Source: Deltaproteobacteria bacterium HGW-Deltaproteobacteria-15
GTDB lineage: Bacteria; Desulfobacterota; DSM-4660; Desulfatiglandales; HGW-15
Assembly (NCBI GenBank): GCA_002840535.1
Contig: PHBH01000003.1
Coordinates: 1-64,000, forward strand
Length of the DNA: 64,000 nucleotides
Direction: 5' to 3'
Shown piece by piece: positions 36,119 through 45,144 of the stretch; the first letter of the stretch is position 1, and each line of letters starts with the position of its first letter. The translations under genes and the position numbers were made by a program. The notes beneath the pieces were generated by a model, which saw only the letters and a list, made by a program, of their open reading frames with translations, did not search any database and was not told the origin of the DNA.

Positions 36119-37627
36119 TCAATCCATGATCCTTTGATGGGGAGTCAATTGGAACGTAGACTCCAGGTTCCGTCGTGCTTCTTTGAAATCAGGTCTTATG
36201 AGGAGGGCTTTCCTGTAGTGAAGCACGCCTTCCTCAATTCTTCCGAGTTTCACGAGGACATTGCCCAGATTGTTGTGTGCTACCGCATTAAAGGAGTTCA
36301 GTCTGACTGCCTCCCTGAGGTGCTGTTCCGCTTGTTCAAGCTCACCTCGAATTGCCAGTACGTTTCCAAGGTTATTGTAGGCAACAGCATTTGCCGTAGT
36401 CACGGCAATGGCGTGCCTGTAAAGAGTGACGCTGTTTTTCCAATAACCGACCTGCCACCAGGTTAAGGTGGAGATGCCGGCGAGAAAGACCGCCCATAAG
36501 GTAACAAGGACCGGCCGTATCCCGATCCATTTCTCAAGAATCCCACCTGTCCCCCAAGCAAGGATAATGAAGAGCCCGATGAGTGGAATATAGGTATATC
36601 GGTCCGCCATAGCATGGCTTCCCACCTGAATCAAACCTATGACGGGGACAAGTGTGCCGAGATACCAAAACCAGCCCACTGCTAGATAAGGGAGCGTGCG
36701 GTAAAACCGTATGCAAAGGGCCGTGATCAAGCCGATCAACAGCAAAGATCCTATGCTTAGTGAAATGGGGATGGTGTCGAGGGGATGAGGATAATAAAAT
36801 GCCAGAGGGTATGGCCGGAAGGTCTTGAACAGGTAAACCGAGTAGGAATGAAAAGCGTTGATGAGCCGTTCTCCCAAAGGGATATTTTCCATGACCGCGC
36901 CCCAGCGCTGCTGGACTAACAGGGTCAGAACAGAAGAAGCCCCGGAGAGAACAAAAAACGGGATCTTTTCAAGAAGCAGTCGGGCCTTGGGATGTCTTGG
37001 GTCGAGCCTGCCAATTGGCCAATAGTCCAGGAGAAGCATCACCAAAGGAAGGGTAACGAGCATGGGCTTGGCCATGAGGCCGAGGCAGAACAAGAAAAGA
37101 GCAAGCGCGTAGGTCTTTATACAAGGGTTTAGCGCATATCTTCTATACGCGAGCAGAGTCAACATAAAGAAAGCACAGCTTAATACATCCTTCCGCTCCG
37201 CTACCCAAGCAACGGATTCCACATGGAGAGGATGCAGGGCAAAGAGGGCAGCTACCAGGAAACTTCTCCACATCGCTCCGGTGGCTTTTCTGAGAAACGA
37301 GAAGAGCAGGATTGCACAGAGGATGTGGAGCAGCATACTGCTCATATGGTGAGCCGAGGAGTTAATTCCGAAAAGCTCGGAATCCACCATATGGCTGATC
37401 CAGGTCAAAGGATGCCAATTGCTGGCATGGGCGGTTGTGAATGCACGGGCAAGGTTTTGAAAGGTGATTCCTGACCTTACAAGGGGATTCTGAACGACAT
37501 ACTCGTAATCGTCATAAGTGATGAACTCATGATCCCTCACCTGCCCGTATACTGAAAAGGTCACCCAAGCCAGGACCAGGCCGAGTATAAGAGCGGAATG
37601 CCGATGAAATTTTCTGTGGTCGAGCAC
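36119..37627 (-). CDS. TMTC-like GT-C membrane glycosyltransferase with TPRs (array copy 1)
   Basis: The 502-residue protein shows ITYDDYEYVVQNP (D39, D40), HPLTWISHMVDSELFGINS, HPLHVESVAWVAERKDVLSC, LLLLDYWPIGRL and SHAMADRYTYIPLIGLF, then only about two TPRs, so its TPR domain is the shortest of the array. Start is GTG at 37627. It is the first gene of the minus-strand block and is divergent from the gene at 37924. Confidence 0.86.
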   Translation of the reverse strand: MLDHRKFHRHSALILGLVLAWVTFSVYGQVRDHEFITYDDYEYVVQNPLVRSGITFQNLARAFTTAHASNWHPLTWISHMVDSELFGINSSAHHMSSMLLHILCAILLFSFLRKATGAMWRSFLVAALFALHPLHVESVAWVAERKDVLSCAFFMLTLLAYRRYALNPCIKTYALALFLFCLGLMAKPMLVTLPLVMLLLDYWPIGRLDPRHPKARLLLEKIPFFVLSGASSVLTLLVQQRWGAVMENIPLGERLINAFHSYSVYLFKTFRPYPLAFYYPHPLDTIPISLSIGSLLLIGLITALCIRFYRTLPYLAVGWFWYLGTLVPVIGLIQVGSHAMADRYTYIPLIGLFIILAWGTGGILEKWIGIRPVLVTLWAVFLAGISTLTWWQVGYWKNSVTLYRHAIAVTTANAVAYNNLGNVLAIRGELEQAEQHLREAVRLNSFNAVAHNNLGNVLVKLGRIEEGVLHYRKALLIRPDFKEARRNLESTFQLTPHQRIMD

Positions 37628-37689
37628 CGTAATGGCTCCGAAGTTTTCTCCGTTGCGACGTTGCGCCCGGGTCCAGTCTGGATGGAAAT

Positions 37690-37702
37690 GCTAACGATTA
37701 GC
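37690..37702. promoter_or_regulatory. Short dyad in the divergent intergenic region
   Basis: GCTAACGATTAGC is a perfect 5-bp dyad with a 3-base centre, placed between the minus-strand TMTC-like array (start 37627) and the plus-strand block (start 37924 or 37792). It may be an operator for the divergent promoters. Nothing else recognisable is seen in this roughly 295-bp gap. Confidence 0.35.
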
Positions 37703-37923
37703 AGATTCTAAGAGTTTCCGCAAGGAGGGCCAAGCGTACGGCGGGTATCCCGATCTCAAAGTCAAGGAGATTTGAAGGGATTGGAGCTTTTTTGATTAAA
37801 GACTCCCGTTTTGGTACGAAATTTGTAATACTTTCAGGATTTGATCGAAAGGCGGGTGGAGAGCATTCCAGCCTTCCCGCTCATCACTTCCATTGCTTGC
37901 CGGAGGAGCAAAAGCGGCTCATC

Positions 37924-39561
37924 ATGACATCTTTTTTCTCCAGGATCCGAGCCGAACTGTTTCTTTTCCTGCTGTTCCTTTTTGCAGGCTCCTTCTTCTA
38001 CTATACCGTGGACTATGACAATACATCGAGCCGTTTGTTCACCGTAAGTGCCGCTGTGGATTTCGGGGTTTTTCACATTGATCCGTACGCCCCCATGACC
38101 GCAGACAAGTCATTGGGCGAGGGGCATATATACTCCAACAAGGCAATTGGAGCCTCTCTTTTAGCCATTCCGGTTTATCGGGTCCTTAAGAGCATACACC
38201 CATGGAGAGATTCCCCGCCACTCACAAAGGGGTTGCGTTACGGGATTCGCCTGGTCACTACCACCTTTCCCTTCGCTGTCCTTGGAGTGATACTGTTCAG
38301 TTCGGCCCGATCTTTAGGTGCTCCTCCCATCCGCTGCATACTGGCGGCCTGTTCCTACGGATTTGGGAGCATCGCCTTTATCCACGCCGGTCTTTTCAGC
38401 GGGCATGGAATTGCGGCTGCCTTTTCTTTTTTCTCTTTCGCGGGACTGATGTCACTCAAGAAGTCTGCAGAAGTCGGTAGATCTGGTTTCCTGCTGGGAC
38501 TAAGCGCAGGAATTGCGGCTCTTGCCGATTACACGGCCATGTGGATTTCAGGACTCCTCCTTGTATATGCGTTTTGCTCGCCGATCGGGAGACGCAATAA
38601 GATCGGGTTTCTCTTAGGGGGTCTTGTCTGCACCTCACTGCTTGCTTTATACAATTGGAAATGCTTCGGCTCTCCCGTTTCATTTTCCTACGCGCATCAG
38701 GTCACAGAGCCATTTGCAGAGGGGAGCCGTCACGGGTTCTTGGGCATCGGACTGCCTGATTGGGGAGCTGTCTTATCCCTTCTTGGATCGCCTGGTCGAG
38801 GACTTTTCTTCATCATGCCCGTTTTCCTCCTTTCTCTCTCAGGGATCGGGAGGATGGTCAAGAACCCTGAGTTTCGTGTTGAAGGGATATTGATCACCTC
38901 AGTCGCTTTGGGCTATGTGCTGATGATCGGCGGTTTCTACGGCTGGCATGGTGGTTGGACCTTCGGCCCGAGGTACTTCGTACCCGTGCTGCCCTTCCTG
39001 GCCTTATCCATGGTATTCTCAAACTGGAAATCCATACCCGTTATTGTGTGCCTGGTGGTCTCCATTGCTCAGGTTCAAATTGTTGCCATGAGTTTGCCCC
39101 ATTGTCCGGAACCGATTCAAAACCCTCTTCCGGAACTGGTGATTCCGGCGATCCGGGAGGGGTACTTGGCTGAGACCTGGCCAGGCTGGCTCGGGGTTCC
39201 GTATCCTTTGGCCATTTTCTTATATTTCGGGGTTTGCGCGATATTGTTCGTGGGGGCGTGGACCTCCGTGTGTCAGGTGTCGTCCCCTGCTGACTCGGGA
39301 CATCCTCGACAGTGCGTCCTGTCCTGGATCATCCTGTTATGGCTGGCAGCCATAGGTTTGATGGCTTGTATCGTGCGGACCGATCCCCCCGAGAAGGTGA
39401 CAATCTATGGAGAGCGTCTTCGCTTTCACCGGGAACATGAGCAGGTGATCCAACACCATGTTTGGGAACTCGCTGAGCGATACCGGAGGTCCGGGGATAG
39501 AGGCAGTTCGCCTGCGGGACCGGAAAGAAGTTCTCACAGCAACCCCGGTGACCGACCATGA
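37924..39561 (+). CDS. Polytopic membrane protein, probable GT-C glycosyltransferase
   Basis: The 545-residue protein starts TSFFSRIRAELFLFLLFLF and has about 11-12 membrane helices. Its first extracytoplasmic loop reads YTVDYDNTSSRLFTVSAAVD, and GGFYGWHGGWTFGPRYFVPV precedes a late helix, a pattern seen in PMT/ArnT-like GT-C proteins of glycan clusters. A TTG at 37792 with GGAG upstream could add 44 residues. Its stop overlaps the following TMTC-like gene as ATGA. Substrate and donor are unknown. Confidence 0.75.
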   Translation: MTSFFSRIRAELFLFLLFLFAGSFFYYTVDYDNTSSRLFTVSAAVDFGVFHIDPYAPMTADKSLGEGHIYSNKAIGASLLAIPVYRVLKSIHPWRDSPPLTKGLRYGIRLVTTTFPFAVLGVILFSSARSLGAPPIRCILAACSYGFGSIAFIHAGLFSGHGIAAAFSFFSFAGLMSLKKSAEVGRSGFLLGLSAGIAALADYTAMWISGLLLVYAFCSPIGRRNKIGFLLGGLVCTSLLALYNWKCFGSPVSFSYAHQVTEPFAEGSRHGFLGIGLPDWGAVLSLLGSPGRGLFFIMPVFLLSLSGIGRMVKNPEFRVEGILITSVALGYVLMIGGFYGWHGGWTFGPRYFVPVLPFLALSMVFSNWKSIPVIVCLVVSIAQVQIVAMSLPHCPEPIQNPLPELVIPAIREGYLAETWPGWLGVPYPLAIFLYFGVCAILFVGAWTSVCQVSSPADSGHPRQCVLSWIILLWLAAIGLMACIVRTDPPEKVTIYGERLRFHREHEQVIQHHVWELAERYRRSGDRGSSPAGPERSSHSNPGDRP

Positions 39562-41171
39562 CGAAGGAAAGATATCGTCAACTCTTCTACCTCATTCTTC
39601 TTGCGCTTCTGCTTATCACCTATTTTCCTCTGCGAGAAGTAACCGAAAATGATTTCGTGAACTATGACGATTATCGGTATGTTCTGGAGAACAAAACCGT
39701 GCGGGATGGAATGTCCAGAAATGGGGTAATCTGGGCCTTTTCTAATCTCGAAGCGGGATTCTGGCATCCTCTCACATGGCTGTCCCACATGCTGGATGTC
39801 GAACTTTACGGGCTGAACCCCGCTGGACATCACCTGACAAGCCTTCTCCTGCATATCGGGAACTGCTTTCTCCTGTTTCTGTTCCTGTTCAGAACAACCC
39901 GATCACTCTGGAGGAGCGGTCTGGCAGCAGCCCTCTTTGCTGTGCATCCACTTCATGTCGAATCCATAGCATGGGTGTCCCAGCGAAAGGACCTTCTGAG
40001 CGCTTTCTTCTGGAATCTCGCTCTTCTTGCTTACGCCAGCTATGCGGCAGATCCGAGCAAGAGACGATACATTCTGACACTCCTCTTCTTTTTCATGGGG
40101 CTCATGGCAAAACCCATGGTCGTGACCCTGCCCTTGATCCTCCTTCTCTTTGACTATTGGCCGCTTGGACGTATGAAGGGAATCCCTTCCCTAAAGCCCC
40201 TCTTTTTGGAGAAGGTGCCTTTTCTTGCGCTTTCCCTTATTTTGACCCTGATCACCTTTCATGCCGAAGGAGCCATCGGCGCCTTGCCGGAGCTTCCTGT
40301 TGACCTCCGTGTTTATAACGCTATCGTGTCCTATGCGACCTACGCAGTGAAGATGATTTTTCCCGCGGGACTTTCCGTGATCTATCTGCACCCCGGCTCC
40401 TTTCCATTTTGGAAGATCGCAGCAGGGTCTGCATTTATCCTGTCGGTATCCTACTTTGCCTTCCATCAATCCAGGGGAAGACCTTATCTGCCCGTGGGTT
40501 GGCTCTGGTATCTGATTACTCTCCTACCTGTTATTGGATTGATACAGATCGGATCTCATGCTTACGCTGACCGCTACACCTATGTCTCTCTCACCGGCCT
40601 GTTTTTGATGATTGTCTGGGGTCTCCCTGCAATTTCCTCCCTCACGAAGAAGAGCCGGCTCTCTCTCGGTCTCCTGATCTCAGCCGCCTTGATCAGCCTG
40701 GGATGGGTAACAGCGAATCAGGTCGGCTACTGGAAAAATTCGATAACACTGTTTGGGCGGGCAGTGCAGTCAGATCCCCAGAATTTCCTTGCTCACGACA
40801 ATCTTGGGTTTACCTTGGCGCAGAGGGGGAGGTTCGAAGAGGCTGCGGAGCACTATAAAACAGCGATTCATCTAAATCCGGCTTATCCCGACGGACTCTT
40901 TCATCTTGCAAATACCCTTGAGATCCTGGGGAGAAGGGAAGAGGCGATTTTTTACTATAGGAGAGTCCTTGATCTCAATCCCGGCCTTGCCAGGCCCCAC
41001 CGTCATCTGGGAAAACTTCTTCTTCAAAAAGGCCTGATAGAGGGGGCCCTTGTTCATCTGGGCGCGGCTGCCCGAATCGATCCATCGGATAATCAAACCC
41101 GAGAACTGGCGGAAAGCCTGCTCAGGAGGAACGAGGGTTGCCTCCTTGACTTTCCCACCCAACTAAGATAG
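39558..41171 (+). CDS. TMTC-like GT-C membrane glycosyltransferase with TPRs
   Basis: The 537-residue protein shows VNYDDYRYVLENK (D37, D38), HPLTWLSHMLDVELYGLNP, HPLHVESIAWVSQRKDLLSA, LLLFDYWPLGRM and SHAYADRYTYVSLTGLFL, then three TPRs (AEHYKTAIHLNPAYPDGL and following). It is the seventh TMTC-like paralogue of the window, on the opposite strand to the tandem array. It is translationally coupled to the gene before it and followed by a GT2. Confidence 0.86.
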   Translation: MTKERYRQLFYLILLALLLITYFPLREVTENDFVNYDDYRYVLENKTVRDGMSRNGVIWAFSNLEAGFWHPLTWLSHMLDVELYGLNPAGHHLTSLLLHIGNCFLLFLFLFRTTRSLWRSGLAAALFAVHPLHVESIAWVSQRKDLLSAFFWNLALLAYASYAADPSKRRYILTLLFFFMGLMAKPMVVTLPLILLLFDYWPLGRMKGIPSLKPLFLEKVPFLALSLILTLITFHAEGAIGALPELPVDLRVYNAIVSYATYAVKMIFPAGLSVIYLHPGSFPFWKIAAGSAFILSVSYFAFHQSRGRPYLPVGWLWYLITLLPVIGLIQIGSHAYADRYTYVSLTGLFLMIVWGLPAISSLTKKSRLSLGLLISAALISLGWVTANQVGYWKNSITLFGRAVQSDPQNFLAHDNLGFTLAQRGRFEEAAEHYKTAIHLNPAYPDGLFHLANTLEILGRREEAIFYYRRVLDLNPGLARPHRHLGKLLLQKGLIEGALVHLGAAARIDPSDNQTRELAESLLRRNEGCLLDFPTQLR

Positions 41172-41271
41172 GGAATCTATTCAAGTTTTGTCAGGACAGC
41201 AGTTACTTGTAGGCAAGGGTGGTGACACCGGCGGTCAGGCCGGACGCCAGCCCGGGATGAACAGGTTCAGA

Positions 41272-42219
41272 ATGTACGCTGGAAAAACCATTGCTATCGT
41301 CGTTCCTGCATTCAACGAAGAAAGATTCATCGGAAGAACCTTGAAGACCGTTCCGGCCTTTGTGGATAAGATCATCGTGATTGACGATGCAAGCGCGGAT
41401 AACACGGCGCGGATTGTTGAAGAGACCATACTGGATGACCATCGAGTGATCCTCGTCCGGCACAAGGAAAACCAGGGGGTAGGTGGGGCCATCGTCACAG
41501 GGTACAAGAAGGCAGTGGAAGTCGAAGTGGACATTGCGGTAGTCATGGCCGGGGACGGGCAGATGGACCCTGACGATCTTCCTAAGCTAATCGAACCCGT
41601 CGCCGGGGGAGAGGTGGACTATGCCAAGGGGAATAGATTGTTTCAGGGTGACGCCTGGAATATGATTCCACATTATCGGTATCTCGGGAATTCATTCCTC
41701 TCGCTCCTTACCAAGATCGCATCCGGGTACTGGCATGTGGCCGATTCCCAGACAGGATATACCGCCATCTCCCTCGGTGTCTTGAAAAGAATTGATCTGG
41801 ACAGGATTTACAAGCGTTATGGAATGCCCAACGACATGCTTATCAAACTCAATCAGTACGATTTTCGTGTCCGTGACGTCCACATCAGACCCATTTACAA
41901 CATCAATGGAAGATCAGGGATAAGGCTCAGGCAGGTCATTCCAAGGATCACCTGGCTCCTTTTCAAAGGATTCTGGGAAAGACTCTTCTTCAAGTACGTG
42001 ATCAAGGATTTTCATCCCCTCGTATTCTTCTATATTCTATCGTTCTTCCTCTTGACTGCCAGTGTACCTCTGACGATTCGGCTGTTTTACATGTGGGTGT
42101 TCACGGGCGTCATCCCCGGCATCAATACCATGGCGGTGGTATTCACCATCATCAGCGGTTTGCAGACTCTTTTCTTCGGGATGTGGTTCGACATGGAATA
42201 CAACAAGCATCTGAGATGA
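41272..42219 (+). CDS. GT2 glycosyltransferase with C-terminal membrane anchor
   Basis: The 315-residue protein starts YAGKTIAIVVPAFNEERF, has VIDDASADNT (36-45), MAGDGQMDP (92-100) and HVADSQTGYTAIS, and ends with two predicted membrane helices (from about residue 245). This is the architecture of membrane-anchored polyprenyl-phosphate sugar synthases. The ATG at 41272 matches the conserved domain start; in-frame codons at 41257 and 41188 are alternatives. Confidence 0.88.
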   Translation: MYAGKTIAIVVPAFNEERFIGRTLKTVPAFVDKIIVIDDASADNTARIVEETILDDHRVILVRHKENQGVGGAIVTGYKKAVEVEVDIAVVMAGDGQMDPDDLPKLIEPVAGGEVDYAKGNRLFQGDAWNMIPHYRYLGNSFLSLLTKIASGYWHVADSQTGYTAISLGVLKRIDLDRIYKRYGMPNDMLIKLNQYDFRVRDVHIRPIYNINGRSGIRLRQVIPRITWLLFKGFWERLFFKYVIKDFHPLVFFYILSFFLLTASVPLTIRLFYMWVFTGVIPGINTMAVVFTIISGLQTLFFGMWFDMEYNKHLR

Positions 42220-42244
42220 GGCCATCTTCCGGAGCTTCCCCACA

Positions 42245-43036
42245 TTGAAGGACTTTAGTTTAAGAATCTATGGCGAGCTGCTGGAGGTGATCAAGAGGAC
42301 AGGTTGCCCGGTTTTCCCCGTGAGAGAACATCTTAGCCATGGGCAGGGCCATAATCCTGCCGTTTTTATCCTGAGGCATGATGTCGATCGGAGGCCCGGA
42401 CGGGCTTTGCGAATGGCTGATGTGGAAAGCTTGCATGGCATACGTGCGACCTATTATTTCCGGATGCTGCCTGGGGTCTTCGTATCGAGCATTGTCAAAC
42501 GTATTGAATCCCTGGGTCATGAGATCGGCTACCATTATGAAGTTCTGGACAAGGCAAAAGGAGAGTTGGCACTTGCCGAACGCATCTTCATTCAGGAACT
42601 CGAGGAGATGAGATCCATCGCAGACGTAAAAACCGCGGCGATGCATGGAAACCCTTTCTCGACGAGGGATAACAGGGAGTTCTGGACCCATCATCAACCT
42701 GCCGAATTCGGACTGGTGGGGGAAGCCTACGTCAGCTTCAAGGAGAAGGATATTGTTTATCTGACGGATACCGGTCGTGGCTGGAACAGGGCTAGGTTTA
42801 ATGTCAGGGACAGGCTCCCTTACGAATGTGGAGCCTTCATGCCCCCTTTCCGGAGCACGTGGGATTTGATGGAGGCGCTTAGAGAGCGGAGGTTCGGGAA
42901 GGTTTACCTTCAGATCCACCCGAACCGCTGGACCTCCAACTCGTATCAGTGGTACTCCCAGAGGGCTGAAGATTCGTGCCTGAATGCGCTGAAGTGGGTT
43001 CTTCTGCAGATACGCAAAGGAAGGTCCGGCCGATGA
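42245..43036 (+). CDS. Polysaccharide deacetylase-like (NodB-type) protein
   Basis: The 263-residue protein contains FILRHDVDRRP near residue 45, similar to the first NodB motif (TFDD-like with DVD), GHEIGYHYEV resembling the H-x(3)-H metal site, and AAMHGNPFSTRDN. These are features of polysaccharide deacetylase-like proteins in surface-glycan clusters. Enzyme activity is not certain because the canonical motif order is diverged. Start is TTG at 42245; the stop overlaps the radical SAM gene as ATGA. Confidence 0.7.
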   Translation: MKDFSLRIYGELLEVIKRTGCPVFPVREHLSHGQGHNPAVFILRHDVDRRPGRALRMADVESLHGIRATYYFRMLPGVFVSSIVKRIESLGHEIGYHYEVLDKAKGELALAERIFIQELEEMRSIADVKTAAMHGNPFSTRDNREFWTHHQPAEFGLVGEAYVSFKEKDIVYLTDTGRGWNRARFNVRDRLPYECGAFMPPFRSTWDLMEALRERRFGKVYLQIHPNRWTSNSYQWYSQRAEDSCLNALKWVLLQIRKGRSGR

Positions 43037-45141
43037 AGGTGTTGTTGGTCAATCCACCTTATGGCGCAGAGGAACGGTACGGGAAAGACCTTGGAAGATT
43101 CGGACCACTGAACGAACCTCTTGGTCTGGCTTACATAGCATCGAACCTCGAGAAGGCCGGACACCGTGTCTCCATCCTGGACGCTCCTGCGCTCGGCATC
43201 GGATCCGGGGACATCCCGGAACTCATCCAAGGAGATGGTTATCAAATTGTGGGAGTCACCATGCTTACTCCCATGTATGCGAGAAGCGTCGAGGTGGTGC
43301 GCACGATAAGGGATGCGTTCCCGGAGATGGTAATTGTTGTAGGAGGGGCTCACCCGACGATCCTGCCGAAGGAAACGCTGCTGAGAAATCCTGAGATTGA
43401 CTTCGCTGTTCTTGGCGAGGGTGAAGGGGTGATGCTGAACCTCGTCAATGCCCTGGAAAATGAAGAGTCCACGGCAGAGATTTTCGGTCTCGCATACAGG
43501 ACAGGCGATGAAATCCGAGTGAATCCGGTTGCGATGTCTGTTACCGATCTGGACGATTTACCCATGCCGGCCAGGCACCTCCTCCCCATGAACGCATACC
43601 ACATGACCAGGAGCCGAACGAAATCCAACCACGCCTACACGGTGAGCGTTGCCCGTGGATGTCCTTTTGATTGCGCATTCTGTTGTCGCATTTTCGGCAG
43701 AAAGGTCCGCCACCATTCCGTGGACCGGATTTTGGGAGAGATCAGGATCCTGATCGAGCGATATGGCGCTAAAGAAATCAATCTTGAGGCGGACACTCTC
43801 ACGCTGAACAAGCCATTCCTGAACAGCCTGTGTGAAGGGTTGATCAGCTCCGGCATTTCGAAGAGAATCGCCTGGACCTGCGAGAGCCGGGTGGATACTG
43901 TCAATTCCGAGCTTCTGAGGAGAATGAAACAGGCCGGATGCTGGCAGATCAGCTATGGTGTGGAAACCGGCACACAGCGGCTCCTGGACCTGATCCAAAA
44001 AGGGATTATCCTGGAGCGTATCGAGCGGACCTTTGCTCTTACCAGGCAAATCGGCATCACCATTCGGGCCTTCTACATGCTCGGTCTTCCCACGGAGACA
44101 AGAGAAGAAAGCCTGAGAACCATTGCTTTTGCAAAGCGGCTCGATGCGGAATGGTCCCAGTTTACACTCTGCACGCCATTTCCGGGGACGGAAATGTGGA
44201 ATCTTGCTGTACAGGATGGCGGCTTGAGATCACAGGACTGGTCCGATTTCAAGACCCATGGGGGATGGACGTCGGGTCGGCTGGCATATGTTCCAAAGGG
44301 CCGGTCGCTTTCGGAGATGAAGAGTCTCCAGAAAAGGGCTTACAGGGCGGTATACATGCGGCCGAAAGTCTTCCTGCGCTTTCTGAGGAATGTGGATTCG
44401 CCGGGGAAACTGAGGGTGTACGGGACCGGCCTATGGGTGTTGATCAAGAGCGTTCTTCCGGGGAGCCGGGGTCTATCGAAAAAGGCTCGCCGGGTCGGCA
44501 AAAATCTTCTGAAGGAATTCGCCAGAGGCGTATACGTGGATTCCCCCGTCTACTTCGCAGGAAATCCCCTGGTGCGGAGCATCAACTGGAGAAAGCTGGA
44601 TGCAGCCGTTTCACTGGCTTCCTCCGACCCAGCCTTTCGTGCGCTTGATTTCTGCTGCGGCAATGGAGTCCTGCTGCCGACTCTTTCTCGGGATTTCAGA
44701 AAAACCGTTGCTTTTGATTTGCATACAACGGCCGCTGCACGGCTGAAAAAGCAATTCCACCTGGATATCCCGCTTCTTCGTGCGGATGCAAACAAAGCTC
44801 CTTTCAAGAACGGATCGTTCGACCTCGTTTTCGCGCTCTCGTCACTGGAACACTTCAGGGAATTGGATCCAGTCGTGTCCGAGCTCTTTCGGGTGCTGAG
44901 ACCGGGTGGTCGGCTGGTCTTCCTTTCCCCCACTGAGAATCTCTTTTATAGAATTGGAAGGCGCATGTTGGGGTACACCAAACCCGAGGATCACCACCAT
45001 ACCGCCGCAACGATCGAGGGAAACCTGAGCCGATTTCTCCGCCTTTACTATGCCAGGAATTGGCCTTTCGACGCGTCTTCTCTATTTTCCATGTACAGGG
45101 TGGCCCTTTTCATCAAAGAGGCTGGAAAGAAGGAGGATTGA
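43033..45141 (+). CDS. B12-binding-type radical SAM protein fused to a methyltransferase domain
   Basis: The 702-residue protein begins KVLLVNPPYGAEERYG and PLGLAYIASNLEKAGH, typical of the cobalamin-binding-like domain of class B radical SAM enzymes (about 1-160; no DxHxxG is visible). The SAM cluster is C210-x3-C214-x2-C217 in ARGCPFDCAFC. From about residue 535 a class I methyltransferase fold follows (ALDFCCGNGVLL, FALSSLEHF, LRPGGRLVFL). The frame is continuous, so it appears to be a genuine fusion. Context suggests modification of a sugar or lipid carrier. Confidence 0.85.
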   Translation: MKVLLVNPPYGAEERYGKDLGRFGPLNEPLGLAYIASNLEKAGHRVSILDAPALGIGSGDIPELIQGDGYQIVGVTMLTPMYARSVEVVRTIRDAFPEMVIVVGGAHPTILPKETLLRNPEIDFAVLGEGEGVMLNLVNALENEESTAEIFGLAYRTGDEIRVNPVAMSVTDLDDLPMPARHLLPMNAYHMTRSRTKSNHAYTVSVARGCPFDCAFCCRIFGRKVRHHSVDRILGEIRILIERYGAKEINLEADTLTLNKPFLNSLCEGLISSGISKRIAWTCESRVDTVNSELLRRMKQAGCWQISYGVETGTQRLLDLIQKGIILERIERTFALTRQIGITIRAFYMLGLPTETREESLRTIAFAKRLDAEWSQFTLCTPFPGTEMWNLAVQDGGLRSQDWSDFKTHGGWTSGRLAYVPKGRSLSEMKSLQKRAYRAVYMRPKVFLRFLRNVDSPGKLRVYGTGLWVLIKSVLPGSRGLSKKARRVGKNLLKEFARGVYVDSPVYFAGNPLVRSINWRKLDAAVSLASSDPAFRALDFCCGNGVLLPTLSRDFRKTVAFDLHTTAAARLKKQFHLDIPLLRADANKAPFKNGSFDLVFALSSLEHFRELDPVVSELFRVLRPGGRLVFLSPTENLFYRIGRRMLGYTKPEDHHHTAATIEGNLSRFLRLYYARNWPFDASSLFSMYRVALFIKEAGKKED

Positions 45142-45144
45142 TTC

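Noticed and set aside
37792-37923. N-terminal extension of the membrane protein from a TTG at 37792
   Set aside because: A GGAG precedes it, but the added 44 residues are polar and unlike the start of a polytopic membrane protein; kept only as an alternative start.
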